Shown here one piece after another: positions 8,774 through 16,799 of a stretch of DNA of 64,000 nucleotides. A program made the position numbers and the translations under genes. The stretch comes from Bacillota bacterium (GTDB taxonomy: Bacteria > Bacillota > Clostridia > Lachnospirales > Lachnospiraceae). The stretch covers positions 19,560 to 83,559 of the forward strand of contig JAEZUR010000086.1 of assembly GCA_023420935.1 (NCBI GenBank), read 5' to 3'. The notes below the pieces were generated by a model, which saw only the letters and a list, made by a program, of their open reading frames with translations, was not told the DNA's origin and searched no databases. Position 1 is the first letter of the stretch, and each line of letters opens with the position of its first letter.

Positions 8774-9892
8774 TTACAGCACATACCTTTCGTTTGATTC
8801 CAGTATCACACGAACGCCATCTACTCCGACATAATGGCTATTGGCACGTATTGTATCTCTACTTTCTACAATACAGTTTTCAATATAGGTATTGTCTCCA
8901 ATATAAACATCATTAAGAATAATTGAATTCTTTATGGTACAATTGTTTCCTATATAAACTTCTTTGAATAATATGGAATTTTCTACTTTACCGTTAATAA
9001 TACATCCACTGGATATTAAGCTGTTTTGCACACTGGAACCTGCATTGTATTTTGCAGGTGGAAGATCCTGTATTTTGGAATAAATATCAGGATATTGTTT
9101 AAAGAAATAATCTCTGATATCCTTATTCAAAAAATCCATATTTGTTTTAAAATATGCATCAACGGACGCAATGTTACTCCAATAGTCCGTTAAATTATAG
9201 GCATAAATCTTTTTCAAATTTTTATAACGTATTAAAATGTCTTTTACAAAATCATATCGATCTTCTTGAATACATTTTTCAATTAATTCAATTAATTGTC
9301 TTCTTCTAATCACATATACACCGGTTGAAACAATATTCGCATTACTTACAATAGGTTTTTCTTCAAATTCTTCAATCCTACCATCTGCATGAGTGCGAAT
9401 TACGCCAAAGCGGCTCACATCTTCCCCTTCTGGAATCTGCTTCGTCACAACGGTAATATCTGCTTTTTTAGAAATATGATATTCTAATACACGGTTGTAA
9501 TCTAATTTATAAACACCATCTCCAGATGCGATTACAACATATGGTTCATGGCTATTTTTCAAAAAGCTTAAATTTTGGGCAATGGCATCTGCGGTACCCC
9601 GGTACCAGAATCCATTATCTGCAGTAATCGTTGGTGTAAAAACAAATAGTCCGCCCTGCTTTCTACCAAAATCCCACCATTTTGAAGAATTAAGATGTTC
9701 ATTTAAAGATTTTGCATTGTACTGAGTAAATACTGCAACTTTTTGTATGTGCGAATTGGACATATTACTTAGTACAAAGTCAATGCTTCGATATCCGCCG
9801 GCAATTGGCATTGCTGCAATTGCACGTTTTGTGGATAATTCTCGCATTCGGTTATTATTACCCCCAGCTAAAACGATACCTATTGCTCTCAT
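8774..9892 (-). CDS. glgD: GlgD, regulatory-type ADP-glucose pyrophosphorylase subunit
   Basis: A 372-residue nucleotidyltransferase-like protein followed by a left-handed beta-helix of hexapeptide repeats (YIGNNCTIKNSIILNDVYIG). It forms a heteromer with GlgC for ADP-glucose synthesis in glycogen formation. Compared with GlgC, the nucleotide-binding loop is altered (AGGNNNRMREL for [11 protein letters not shown]) and the sugar-phosphate region reads TKRAIAAMP rather than AKIAKPAVA. This supports the usual view that GlgD is a weakly active or non-catalytic modulator. Its ATG overlaps the glgC stop codon (TAATG), indicating translational coupling. Confidence 0.93.
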   Translation of the reverse strand: MRAIGIVLAGGNNNRMRELSTKRAIAAMPIAGGYRSIDFVLSNMSNSHIQKVAVFTQYNAKSLNEHLNSSKWWDFGRKQGGLFVFTPTITADNGFWYRGTADAIAQNLSFLKNSHEPYVVIASGDGVYKLDYNRVLEYHISKKADITVVTKQIPEGEDVSRFGVIRTHADGRIEEFEEKPIVSNANIVSTGVYVIRRRQLIELIEKCIQEDRYDFVKDILIRYKNLKKIYAYNLTDYWSNIASVDAYFKTNMDFLNKDIRDYFFKQYPDIYSKIQDLPPAKYNAGSSVQNSLISSGCIINGKVENSILFKEVYIGNNCTIKNSIILNDVYIGDNTYIENCIVESRDTIRANSHYVGVDGVRVILESNERYVL

Positions 9893-11163
9893 TATCTGTC
9901 ACCTGCCTTAATCAAAGTCTCTCCGCCAGCTAATAAACCATTCGGATACTCACTTGGTACTGTTTCCCCAGAAATAGCAGTGTTCTTACCTATCTTAACA
10001 CCACTAGGAATAATAGAGTTCTCTCCAATCGTAACCAAGCCGAACGAATATACATCTGGTTTTACTTTATTCGGCACCTCTTCCCCTAAGCCTACTATGA
10101 CATCATTACCTATTGTTACATTTTCGGCAATAACAGCTTTCTCTACTATTGTTCTCTCCCCTATTGTAGTTGAGTTCATAATAATAGAGTCTCTTACTAC
10201 TGCTCCAGGCCCAATATATACGCCCGAACCAATAACTGAATTGTGAACTTCCCCGTAAATCTCTGCCGCATCTCCTATAATTGCTTTATCAACTACTGCA
10301 TTCTCTGCTATGTACTGCGGCGGAATCCGATCACTCTTCGTGTAAATCTTCCAGAATTCCTCATACAAATTAAACTCAGGAATTAAATCAATTAACTCCA
10401 TATTAGATTCCCAGTATGCTCCCAGGGTTCCAACATCCTTCCAATACCCATTGTATTCATAAGCAAACACCCTATCTCCTCGTTGATGACAATAAGGAAT
10501 AATATGCTTTCCAAAATCACAGGCTTTTTGGTCTTTTAAGGTTATTAATGCTTCTCTTAGTACTGGCCATGAGAAAATATAAATTCCCATAGATGCTAGA
10601 TTACTTCTAGGTTGTGGAGGCTTTTCTTCAAATTCCAGAATTCGTTTACTTTCATCTGTAATGACAACTCCAAACCTACTTGCCTCTTCCATTGGAACTG
10701 GAATCGTTGCAAGTGTAATATCTGCCTTATTTGCTTTATGGAATTCTAGCATAACTTCATAATCCATCTTATAGATATGGTCACCGCCTAATATTAAAAC
10801 ATAGTCCGGATTATAATATTCCATATATTCTAAATTCTGATAGATTGCATTGGCTGTTCCCGTATACCATTCACTATTGGTACTTTTTTCATATGGCGGT
10901 AATATGGATACTCCCCCGATATTACGATCCAAATCCCATGGTATACCTATTCCAATGTGTGTGTTAAGTCTTAATGGCTGATATTGTGTTAAAACACCAA
11001 CCGTGTCAACACCTGAATTAATACAATTACTTAATGGAAAATCGATGATCCTGTACTTTCCACCAAAAGCTACAGCTGGTTTTGCAATTTTCGCTGTTAA
11101 AACGCCAAGTCTTGAGCCTTGTCCCCCTGCAAGTAACATTGCTATCATTTCTTTTTTAATCAT
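9892..11163 (-). CDS. glgC: Glucose-1-phosphate adenylyltransferase, catalytic subunit
   Basis: Makes ADP-glucose from ATP and glucose-1-phosphate, the committed step of bacterial glycogen synthesis. It has 423 residues. Visible are the N-terminal loop [20 protein letters not shown], the catalytic region [10 protein letters not shown], the sugar-phosphate region [11 protein letters not shown] and a C-terminal beta-helix ([17 protein letters not shown]). Preceded by GAGGTG and a TTCACA-N17-TATAAT promoter. No glycogen synthase or branching enzyme gene lies in the window, so the rest of the pathway must be elsewhere. Confidence 0.97.
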   Translation of the reverse strand: MIKKEMIAMLLAGGQGSRLGVLTAKIAKPAVAFGGKYRIIDFPLSNCINSGVDTVGVLTQYQPLRLNTHIGIGIPWDLDRNIGGVSILPPYEKSTNSEWYTGTANAIYQNLEYMEYYNPDYVLILGGDHIYKMDYEVMLEFHKANKADITLATIPVPMEEASRFGVVITDESKRILEFEEKPPQPRSNLASMGIYIFSWPVLREALITLKDQKACDFGKHIIPYCHQRGDRVFAYEYNGYWKDVGTLGAYWESNMELIDLIPEFNLYEEFWKIYTKSDRIPPQYIAENAVVDKAIIGDAAEIYGEVHNSVIGSGVYIGPGAVVRDSIIMNSTTIGERTIVEKAVIAENVTIGNDVIVGLGEEVPNKVKPDVYSFGLVTIGENSIIPSGVKIGKNTAISGETVPSEYPNGLLAGGETLIKAGDR

Positions 11164-11192
11164 GTAATCACCTCTTGTCGTTTAATGTGAAT

Positions 11193-11221
11193 ATTATATC
11201 ATATTTTGGTCAAATTGTGAA
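11193..11221 (-). promoter_or_regulatory. glgC-glgD promoter
   Basis: Minus-strand TTCACA (11216-11221), 17-base spacer, TATAAT (11193-11198), about 30 bases before the glgC start. One mismatch to the sigma-A consensus. Confidence 0.7.
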
Positions 11222-11331
11222 TATTTTTACCAAATTTTTATTAAAAATTGACGTTTTTTTGACAAATCGTATAAAAATGGGAATAGTATTTTCCATTTTT
11301 TATGAAATGACTTATTTTTTTCAATTTATAT

Positions 11332-11359
11332 TTGTATTTTCCACACAATTGGTTATAAT
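11332..11359 (+). promoter_or_regulatory. Candidate murC promoter
   Basis: TTGTAT (11332-11337), 16-base spacer, TATAAT (11354-11359) in the AT-rich divergent region between glgC and murC. The -35 hexamer is weak. Confidence 0.45.
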
Positions 11360-11450
11360 AACAATATAATTAATATATCAGCAATCATACAATTGGTAAT
11401 CTTTTGTTGATTTTGATACAAATAAGAATAGAATAGGAAGTGTCAAATTA

Positions 11451-12833
11451 ATGTATAAAATTGACTTCAAAAAACCACTCCGAGTGCATTTTATTGGAAT
11501 TGGCGGAATTAGCATGAGTGGTTTTGCAGAATTATTACATACTATGGGCTTTATAGTCAGTGGATCGGATGCAAAAGAAAGTAAAATAACCAAGCACTTA
11601 GAATCCTTAGGTATTAATATATTATATGGACAAAGTGCATCAAATATTACATCGAATCTTGATTTAATCGTCTACACAGCAGCAATCCATGAGGATAATC
11701 CAGAGTTTGTGGCTGCAAAGCAATCCACAATTCCAATGATGGACCGTGCTGAAATGGTAGGTCAGGTAATGAAAAACTATGAATCAGCCATTGCCGTAGC
11801 AGGAACACATGGTAAAACAACAACAACTTCTATGGTATCTCACATTCTATTAGCCGCAGATTTAGATCCAACCATTTCCGTAGGTGGTATTTTAAAAGCA
11901 ATCGATGGAAATATACGCGTTGGTAATTCTTCTAATTTTATAACAGAAGCGTGCGAGTATACCAATAGTTTCTTAAAATTTTATCCAACCATTAGTATTA
12001 TATTAAATATAGAAGCAGAGCACCTAGACTTCTTTAAGGATTTGGATGATGTTCGCAATTCTTTTTATGAATTTGCAAGCAAATTACCTCAAAATGGTCT
12101 GTTAATAATCAATGGTGAGATTGAACAAGTTGATGAGTTTATTGACAAATTGAATTGTCGCATTGTTACTTACGGAATGAATGCACCTTCTTATAATTTT
12201 ACAGCTCGCCAAATCACCTATAATGAATTTGGATTAGGTGCGTTTGATCTGTATCATAATGAAACTTTTGTTGATCACATTCAGCTAAGTGTAGTTGGTG
12301 CACACAATATATCCAACGCGTTAGCAGCGATAGCACTTGGTTATGAATTTAATATACCGATCTCAATCATAAAAGAAGGATTATTAACATTTAAAGGAAC
12401 GGAACGACGTTTTGAGTACAAAGGAGAAACCAATGGGGTTACTGTGGTAGATGATTATGCACATCACCCAACTGAGATTGAAGCAACATTAAATGCTACT
12501 GAAAAATATCCACACAAAACACTATGGTGTGTATTTCAACCACATACGTATTCTCGTACCAAAGCTTTTTTAAAGGAATTTGCATCTGCTCTGTCTAAGG
12601 CTGATAAGATTGTGCTTACTGATATCTACGCTGCAAGAGAACAAGATCCTGGAGACATTTCTTCCCTTGATCTCAAGAAAGAATTGGAGCTTTTAGGTAA
12701 GGAAGTTTACCATTTTTCAGAATTTGACGATATTGAAAATTTTTTATTACAAAATTGTGCTAACGGTGACCTGTTGATAACTATGGGTGCCGGAGACGTT
12801 GTAACCATTGGCGAAAGACTGTTAGGCGAGTAG
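11451..12833 (+). CDS. murC: UDP-N-acetylmuramate--L-alanine ligase
   Basis: Adds L-alanine to UDP-MurNAc, the first amino-acid step of peptidoglycan precursor synthesis, in the cytoplasm. It has 460 residues, the normal length. Visible are the N-terminal Rossmann-type loop VHFIGIGGISMSGFAELL, the ATP-binding loop GTHGKTTTTSMV at about 115-126, the central Mur-ligase residues EACEYTNSFL, and the C-terminal DDYAHHPTEI motif. The gene is alone on the plus strand, and a terminator begins just after its stop. Confidence 0.98.
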   Translation: MYKIDFKKPLRVHFIGIGGISMSGFAELLHTMGFIVSGSDAKESKITKHLESLGINILYGQSASNITSNLDLIVYTAAIHEDNPEFVAAKQSTIPMMDRAEMVGQVMKNYESAIAVAGTHGKTTTTSMVSHILLAADLDPTISVGGILKAIDGNIRVGNSSNFITEACEYTNSFLKFYPTISIILNIEAEHLDFFKDLDDVRNSFYEFASKLPQNGLLIINGEIEQVDEFIDKLNCRIVTYGMNAPSYNFTARQITYNEFGLGAFDLYHNETFVDHIQLSVVGAHNISNALAAIALGYEFNIPISIIKEGLLTFKGTERRFEYKGETNGVTVVDDYAHHPTEIEATLNATEKYPHKTLWCVFQPHTYSRTKAFLKEFASALSKADKIVLTDIYAAREQDPGDISSLDLKKELELLGKEVYHFSEFDDIENFLLQNCANGDLLITMGAGDVVTIGERLLGE

Positions 12834-13026
12834 TTATCCACATTATCCACAACCTTATCAACATTTTGATGATAAAAAGGTTGTGGATTTTTTAATTCTC
12901 TTTGACTCATTCTACAAGAATAGTAATCTATTGATACAAGTCCATAAATATCAATGTTTCGTCGTATTTCCCTTTTATTTTACATATATTTACATGTCTT
13001 TATCCACTTTATCCACTTTATCCACA
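12834..13026. promoter_or_regulatory. Cluster of DnaA-box sequences
   Basis: Five 9-mers of the DnaA-box type occur in direct abutting runs: TTATCCACA at 12834-12842 and 12843-12851, then TTATCCACT at 13000-13008 and 13009-13017, and TTATCCACA at 13018-13026. A near-match TTATCAACA lies at 12855-12863. Three sites match the TTATNCACA consensus exactly and two differ at the last base. The cluster lies 310-500 bases before a gene for a DnaD-type initiation protein. DnaA binding is inferred. Confidence 0.6.
12845..12893 (+). terminator. murC terminator
   Basis: Twelve-base arms atccacaacctt (12845-12856) and aaggttgtggat (12877-12888), with a small inner stem and a run of T to 12893, start 12 bases after the murC stop. 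Its left arm shares bases with a DnaA-box-like 9-mer. Confidence 0.85.
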
Positions 13027-13094
13027 TTGTTCATCCCCCCCAATCCCCCGTAAAATCGCCTATTTCCTAAAAACCCTATGTGTGATATAATACT

Positions 13095-13290
13095 CGCGAA
13101 AGAACATTCGCTTGCTTGCAAGGGCGAATGTTATCGCGGGATCATAAACACAGGGTTTTTGTGTTTATGATACTCGAAAAGCAATTTCACGTGCTTGCAA
13201 GGGTGAAATTGCTTTGGGATAATAAACACAGCCTTTTCGTGTTTATTATACTCGCGAAAGAACATTCACTTGCTTGCAAGGGTGAAATTT
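13095..13290. repeat. Array of alternating hairpin repeats
   Basis: Three degenerate copies of a roughly 78-base unit. Hairpins with a shared loop (GCTTGCAAGG) occur at 13095-13138 (stem with a small bulge), 13178-13215 (perfect 13-bp stem) and about 13255-13290 (decayed). Between them are two hairpins with 11-bp stems and related sequence at 13141-13171 and 13219-13249 (AAACACAG in both left halves). Stem sequences vary while pairing is kept in the first two copies. No plausible gene lies in the stretch. The 15-mer of the first loop recurs at 27910-27924 in reverse. Confidence 0.8.
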
Positions 13291-13336
13291 ACACCCACCT
13301 CATTAACCCCCGCATAAGCGGCAGATAGGAGTCAAC

Positions 13337-14419
13337 ATGGATACCATCAAGCTATATTCCTCAAGTGCGTCAGACGCAACAACAATTTCAAATATTTTTA
13401 TTGACACATACATGCCTGTGGCGAATGGAAGCTATGTGAAAGTATATCTATATCTTCTCCGATGCTTATCAGGCAAGAACAGTGGACTATCTATATCCTA
13501 TTTGGCAGATCGTTTGGACAATACAGAAAAAGACATCGTACGAGCACTAAATTACTGGGAAAAAGTACAGCTTATCTCTGTTTCTAGAAATACAGAGGGT
13601 AACATTACTGGAATAACTATGAATGAGCCAAGCTCCACTCAAACAGATACCAATACAGAGTCAACAGAAATACTGGATGAATTAGCAATCTCTCAGGAAG
13701 AAGTCCCAACTAGTTTAGAAGCACCAATCGAGCGTCCTGTTTACACTAGTCAACAGATTGCAGAATTATCCAATAACGATGAAATTAAATGGATTATGAA
13801 CATAATTGAAATATATTTGGAACGGTTGCTAAAACCAAAAGATGTGCAACTAATCCTTTACTTATATGACACCGTAGGCTTTTCAGCAGAGCTTATTATG
13901 TATTTGTACGAATATTGTATCTCCAAGAACAAAAAAAATGCATCCTACATTGAGACGGTAGCACTTTCCTGGGCTGTGGAAGGGATTGATTCGGTAGAGA
14001 AAGCAGAAGCTTCCACCACCATGTATAACAGTAATTACAATGCAGTAAATAAGGCCTTTGGATTAACCAGAGCCCCTGGTAATATAGAGAAACAATATAT
14101 CAATAAGTGGCTCAATTCTTTTGGATTTGATATTGCAATTATTGTAGAAGCCTGTAATCGAACACTTTTAAATACTCAAAAACCAGATTTTAAATATGCC
14201 GATAAGATATTAGAGAATTGGCATAAGAAAGGTGTTAAGAGTCCTTCTGATATCGAAAAGCTAGATCAAGAATATAGCGCTGTGAAGGCATCTGTAAAAC
14301 CTCAACACACCCCTGGTGTACAAGCAAAACAATCTAATAATAAGTTCAATGCTTTTCCACAAAGAACTTATTCTGCGGAAGACTATTCTTCCCTAGAACA
14401 GAGACTTCTACATAAATAA
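13337..14419 (+). CDS. DnaD-domain replication initiation protein
   Basis: A 360-residue protein. The N-terminal part (about 1-90) looks like the winged-helix oligomerisation domain (VKVYLYLLRCLSGKNSGLSI). Two DnaB/DnaD C-terminal-type domains follow (about 150-220 and 230-310). The second ends with the family motif FKYADKILENWHKKGVKSP. DnaD/DnaB proteins remodel the origin and help load the replicative helicase in Firmicutes. The next gene is a DnaC-type loader, so this is probably the primosome pair of this organism. The start is fixed by AGGAG at about 13327. Confidence 0.9.
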   Translation: MDTIKLYSSSASDATTISNIFIDTYMPVANGSYVKVYLYLLRCLSGKNSGLSISYLADRLDNTEKDIVRALNYWEKVQLISVSRNTEGNITGITMNEPSSTQTDTNTESTEILDELAISQEEVPTSLEAPIERPVYTSQQIAELSNNDEIKWIMNIIEIYLERLLKPKDVQLILYLYDTVGFSAELIMYLYEYCISKNKKNASYIETVALSWAVEGIDSVEKAEASTTMYNSNYNAVNKAFGLTRAPGNIEKQYINKWLNSFGFDIAIIVEACNRTLLNTQKPDFKYADKILENWHKKGVKSPSDIEKLDQEYSAVKASVKPQHTPGVQAKQSNNKFNAFPQRTYSAEDYSSLEQRLLHK

Positions 14420-14449
14420 TTCTTGCACGGAACTAGAAAGGAACGTTAA

Positions 14450-15442
14450 ATGGGACTGAAAAATGTTCAATACAATAGGATTTTACGTGAATATGATAAT
14501 CGTAGATTAAAGAATCGACATCTATACGAGAAGAAGCAAGCCGAAGTGTATGAGAGAATTCCTGAATTAAAGGAAATAGATCATTCCATTGCTAGTGCAT
14601 CGATCTCCTACGCAAAAATGGCTCTCCTAGGTACCGATTCCAGTGTAGACGATTTAGTGAATCATAATATGGAACTATCTATGAGAAAGGTAGAACTATT
14701 ATGTGAAAATGGATATCCCGGTAATTACTTAACCCCCTCCTATGACTGTCCAGATTGCAAAGATACCGGTTATATTGAAGGTGAGAAATGCCACTGCTTT
14801 AAGCAAGCCATTGTTGACTTATTGTATGCACAATCCAATATAAAATCTGTGATACAAAGAGAAAACTTTGATACATTTTCCTATGCGTATTATTCAGATG
14901 ATTATGTGGAACCAACCACTGGATTGTCTCCACGAGCAAATATTCAAAAAGTAGTTACTACCTGTAAGAATTTTATTCAATCTTTTGGGAATAACTATCA
15001 AAACATTCTGCTTTATGGTAATACTGGTGTAGGAAAAACTTTTTTAGCAAATTGCATTGCTAGAGAATTATTGAACCGAGCACATACTGTTATTTATCTA
15101 ACCTCATTTCAACTATTTGATATTTTAGAAAAAAATAAGTTCGGAAAAGGCTCTGATAACTTCGAAAACGAAGAACAGTTTTACTATATTTTAAATTGTG
15201 ATTTATTAATAATCGATGATTTAGGTACAGAACTTAATAATAGTTTTATCTCTTCGCAGCTGTACTTATGTATGAATGAACGCCATTTAAGCCAGAAATC
15301 TACAATAATTTCCACTAACCTATCATTGGACGATTTGAATGTACTTTATAGCGAACGTATTTTTTCCAGAATAACTAGCAATTATTTACTGCTTAAAGTT
15401 GTTGGTGAAGATATTCGACTAAAAAAAGCATTTGCACCTTGA
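14450..15442 (+). CDS. DnaC/DnaI-type helicase loader ATPase
   Basis: A 330-residue AAA+ protein that would load the replicative helicase. The N-terminal part has a zinc-binding-like cluster CPDCKDTGYIEGEKCHC (about 99-115). Walker A GNTGVGKTF is at about 184-192 and Walker B LLIIDDLGTE at about 246-255; the arginine region near SERIFSRI fits sensor and finger residues. Called DnaC in E. coli and DnaI in Bacillus terms. It follows the DnaD-domain gene by 30 bases with an AGGAACG ribosome site. Its stop codon overlaps the -35 hexamer of the prs promoter. Confidence 0.93.
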   Translation: MGLKNVQYNRILREYDNRRLKNRHLYEKKQAEVYERIPELKEIDHSIASASISYAKMALLGTDSSVDDLVNHNMELSMRKVELLCENGYPGNYLTPSYDCPDCKDTGYIEGEKCHCFKQAIVDLLYAQSNIKSVIQRENFDTFSYAYYSDDYVEPTTGLSPRANIQKVVTTCKNFIQSFGNNYQNILLYGNTGVGKTFLANCIARELLNRAHTVIYLTSFQLFDILEKNKFGKGSDNFENEEQFYYILNCDLLIIDDLGTELNNSFISSQLYLCMNERHLSQKSTIISTNLSLDDLNVLYSERIFSRITSNYLLLKVVGEDIRLKKAFAP

Positions 15443-15467
15443 CTTAATTTTTTTAAGATGGTATAAA
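15439..15467 (+). promoter_or_regulatory. prs promoter overlapping the loader stop codon
   Basis: TTGACT (15439-15444), 17-base spacer, TATAAA (15462-15467). The TGA stop of the upstream gene (15440-15442) lies inside the -35 hexamer. Confidence 0.7.
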
Positions 15468-15526
15468 AGTAACTGGACAATTTATTGGAATATCAAATTC
15501 TTTAATTTAAAATGGAGGAAGCATTC

Positions 15527-16699
15527 ATGTCACAACAAGAGAAAATATTAGAAACCATACCGGTTGGAACTTTAGGAATTATTGCTTTAGAGAGCAGTAA
15601 GACTCTAGGCAAGAAGGTAAATGACTTTATTGTTGATTGGAGAAATCAAAGAGACAGTGAACACACCGCAACCATTGCCTTCGCAGGATATCAAAGAGAT
15701 TCCTATCTTCTAGAAGCATCTTGCCCACGATTTGGCTCAGGAGAAGCCAAAGGTATGATTAAAGAATCTGTTCGTGGTTCTGATCTATATCTTCTCGTTG
15801 ATGTTTGCAACCATAACTTAACATATAAGGTATGTGGACAGGTTAATCATATGTCACCTGATGATCACTACCAAGATTTAAAACGTATTATCGCTGCTGT
15901 AGGCGGTAAAGCTAGAAGAATTACCGTAATTATGCCGTTTCTTTATGAAAGCAGACAGCATAAACGTAGCTCGAGAGAATCCCTAGATTGTGCATTAGCT
16001 CTTCAAGAACTAACTAATATGGGTGTAGAAAGTATCATTACCTTCGATGCACATGATCCACGAGTTCAGAACGCAATCCCATTAAAGAGTTTTGAAACTG
16101 TCCAACCAACTTATCAGTTTATTAAAGCTTTAGTTAAAAATGTACCAGATCTTCGTATGGATGCTGATCACATGATGGTTATCAGTCCAGATGAAGGTGG
16201 TATGTCAAGAGCAGTTTATTTTGCCAACGTCATGGGTGTTGACATGGGTATGTTCTATAAACGTCGTGATTATACAACCATCGTTGATGGACGTAATCCA
16301 ATCGTTGCACATGAATTCCTTGGAACTGATATTGAAGGAAAAGATATGTTAATTATTGATGATATGATTTCTTCTGGAGAGAGTATGATTGATGTTGCTA
16401 CTGAGTTAAAGAGACGTAAAGCTGGAAGAATCTTTGTTGCTTCTACATTTGGACTATTTACTAATGGCCTTGACAAATTTGATAAAGCATATGAAAGTGG
16501 ATTAATCTATCGTGTGTTAACAACAAACCTTGTATATCAGCCAGAAGAACTACTTAAAAAAGAATATTATATTAATGTTGATATGAGTAAATATATTGCA
16601 TTACTAATTGATACACTTAATCACGATGCTTCCATCAGTGAATTCTTAAATCCAACAAAACGTATTCAAAAGATATTAAAGCAATATAACCATAAATAA
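15527..16699 (+). CDS. prs: Ribose-phosphate pyrophosphokinase, long form
   Basis: Makes PRPP from ribose-5-phosphate and ATP for nucleotide, histidine and tryptophan synthesis. The start is the ATG at 15527, with GGAGG 8 bases upstream; an earlier ATG at 15512 overlaps that site. The PRPP-binding motif LIIDDMISSGESM is at about 273-285, and HDPRVQNAIP and the two-domain phosphoribosyltransferase plan are visible. At 390 residues it is longer than the usual 310-320, with extra sequence in both domains, a form I associate with Clostridia. It is transcribed alone from its own promoter and ends in a clear terminator. Confidence 0.92.
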   Translation: MSQQEKILETIPVGTLGIIALESSKTLGKKVNDFIVDWRNQRDSEHTATIAFAGYQRDSYLLEASCPRFGSGEAKGMIKESVRGSDLYLLVDVCNHNLTYKVCGQVNHMSPDDHYQDLKRIIAAVGGKARRITVIMPFLYESRQHKRSSRESLDCALALQELTNMGVESIITFDAHDPRVQNAIPLKSFETVQPTYQFIKALVKNVPDLRMDADHMMVISPDEGGMSRAVYFANVMGVDMGMFYKRRDYTTIVDGRNPIVAHEFLGTDIEGKDMLIIDDMISSGESMIDVATELKRRKAGRIFVASTFGLFTNGLDKFDKAYESGLIYRVLTTNLVYQPEELLKKEYYINVDMSKYIALLIDTLNHDASISEFLNPTKRIQKILKQYNHK

Positions 16700-16729
16700 T
16701 ATAATTAAAACAATATAGTAAATAATTAA

Positions 16730-16758
16730 AAAGCGGTGCATTGTGCACCGCTTTTCTT
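16730..16758 (+). terminator. prs terminator
   Basis: Perfect arms aaagcggtgca (16730-16740) and tgcaccgcttt (16744-16754), 3-base loop, followed by T-rich sequence. The A-rich left flank suggests it also serves the convergent PBP gene. Confidence 0.9.
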
Positions 16759-16799
16759 TCTCTAAACTTAAACACGATAAACTAATCATAGTAATAAGA

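Noticed and set aside
13095..13290. CRISPR array
   Set aside because: Only about three units, the repeats are imperfect with paired stems throughout, spacers are not unique sequence, and no cas gene is in the window.
13116..13328. 70-residue open frame across the hairpin array
   Set aside because: The frame reads through repeats and hairpins, has no ribosome site, and repeats residues in step with the DNA repeats. It is not a gene.
12834..13330. Chromosomal origin (oriC)
   Set aside because: DnaA boxes are present, but there is no dnaA or dnaN gene and no clear AT-rich unwinding block. The boxes overlap a terminator. Kept only as a DnaA-box cluster.
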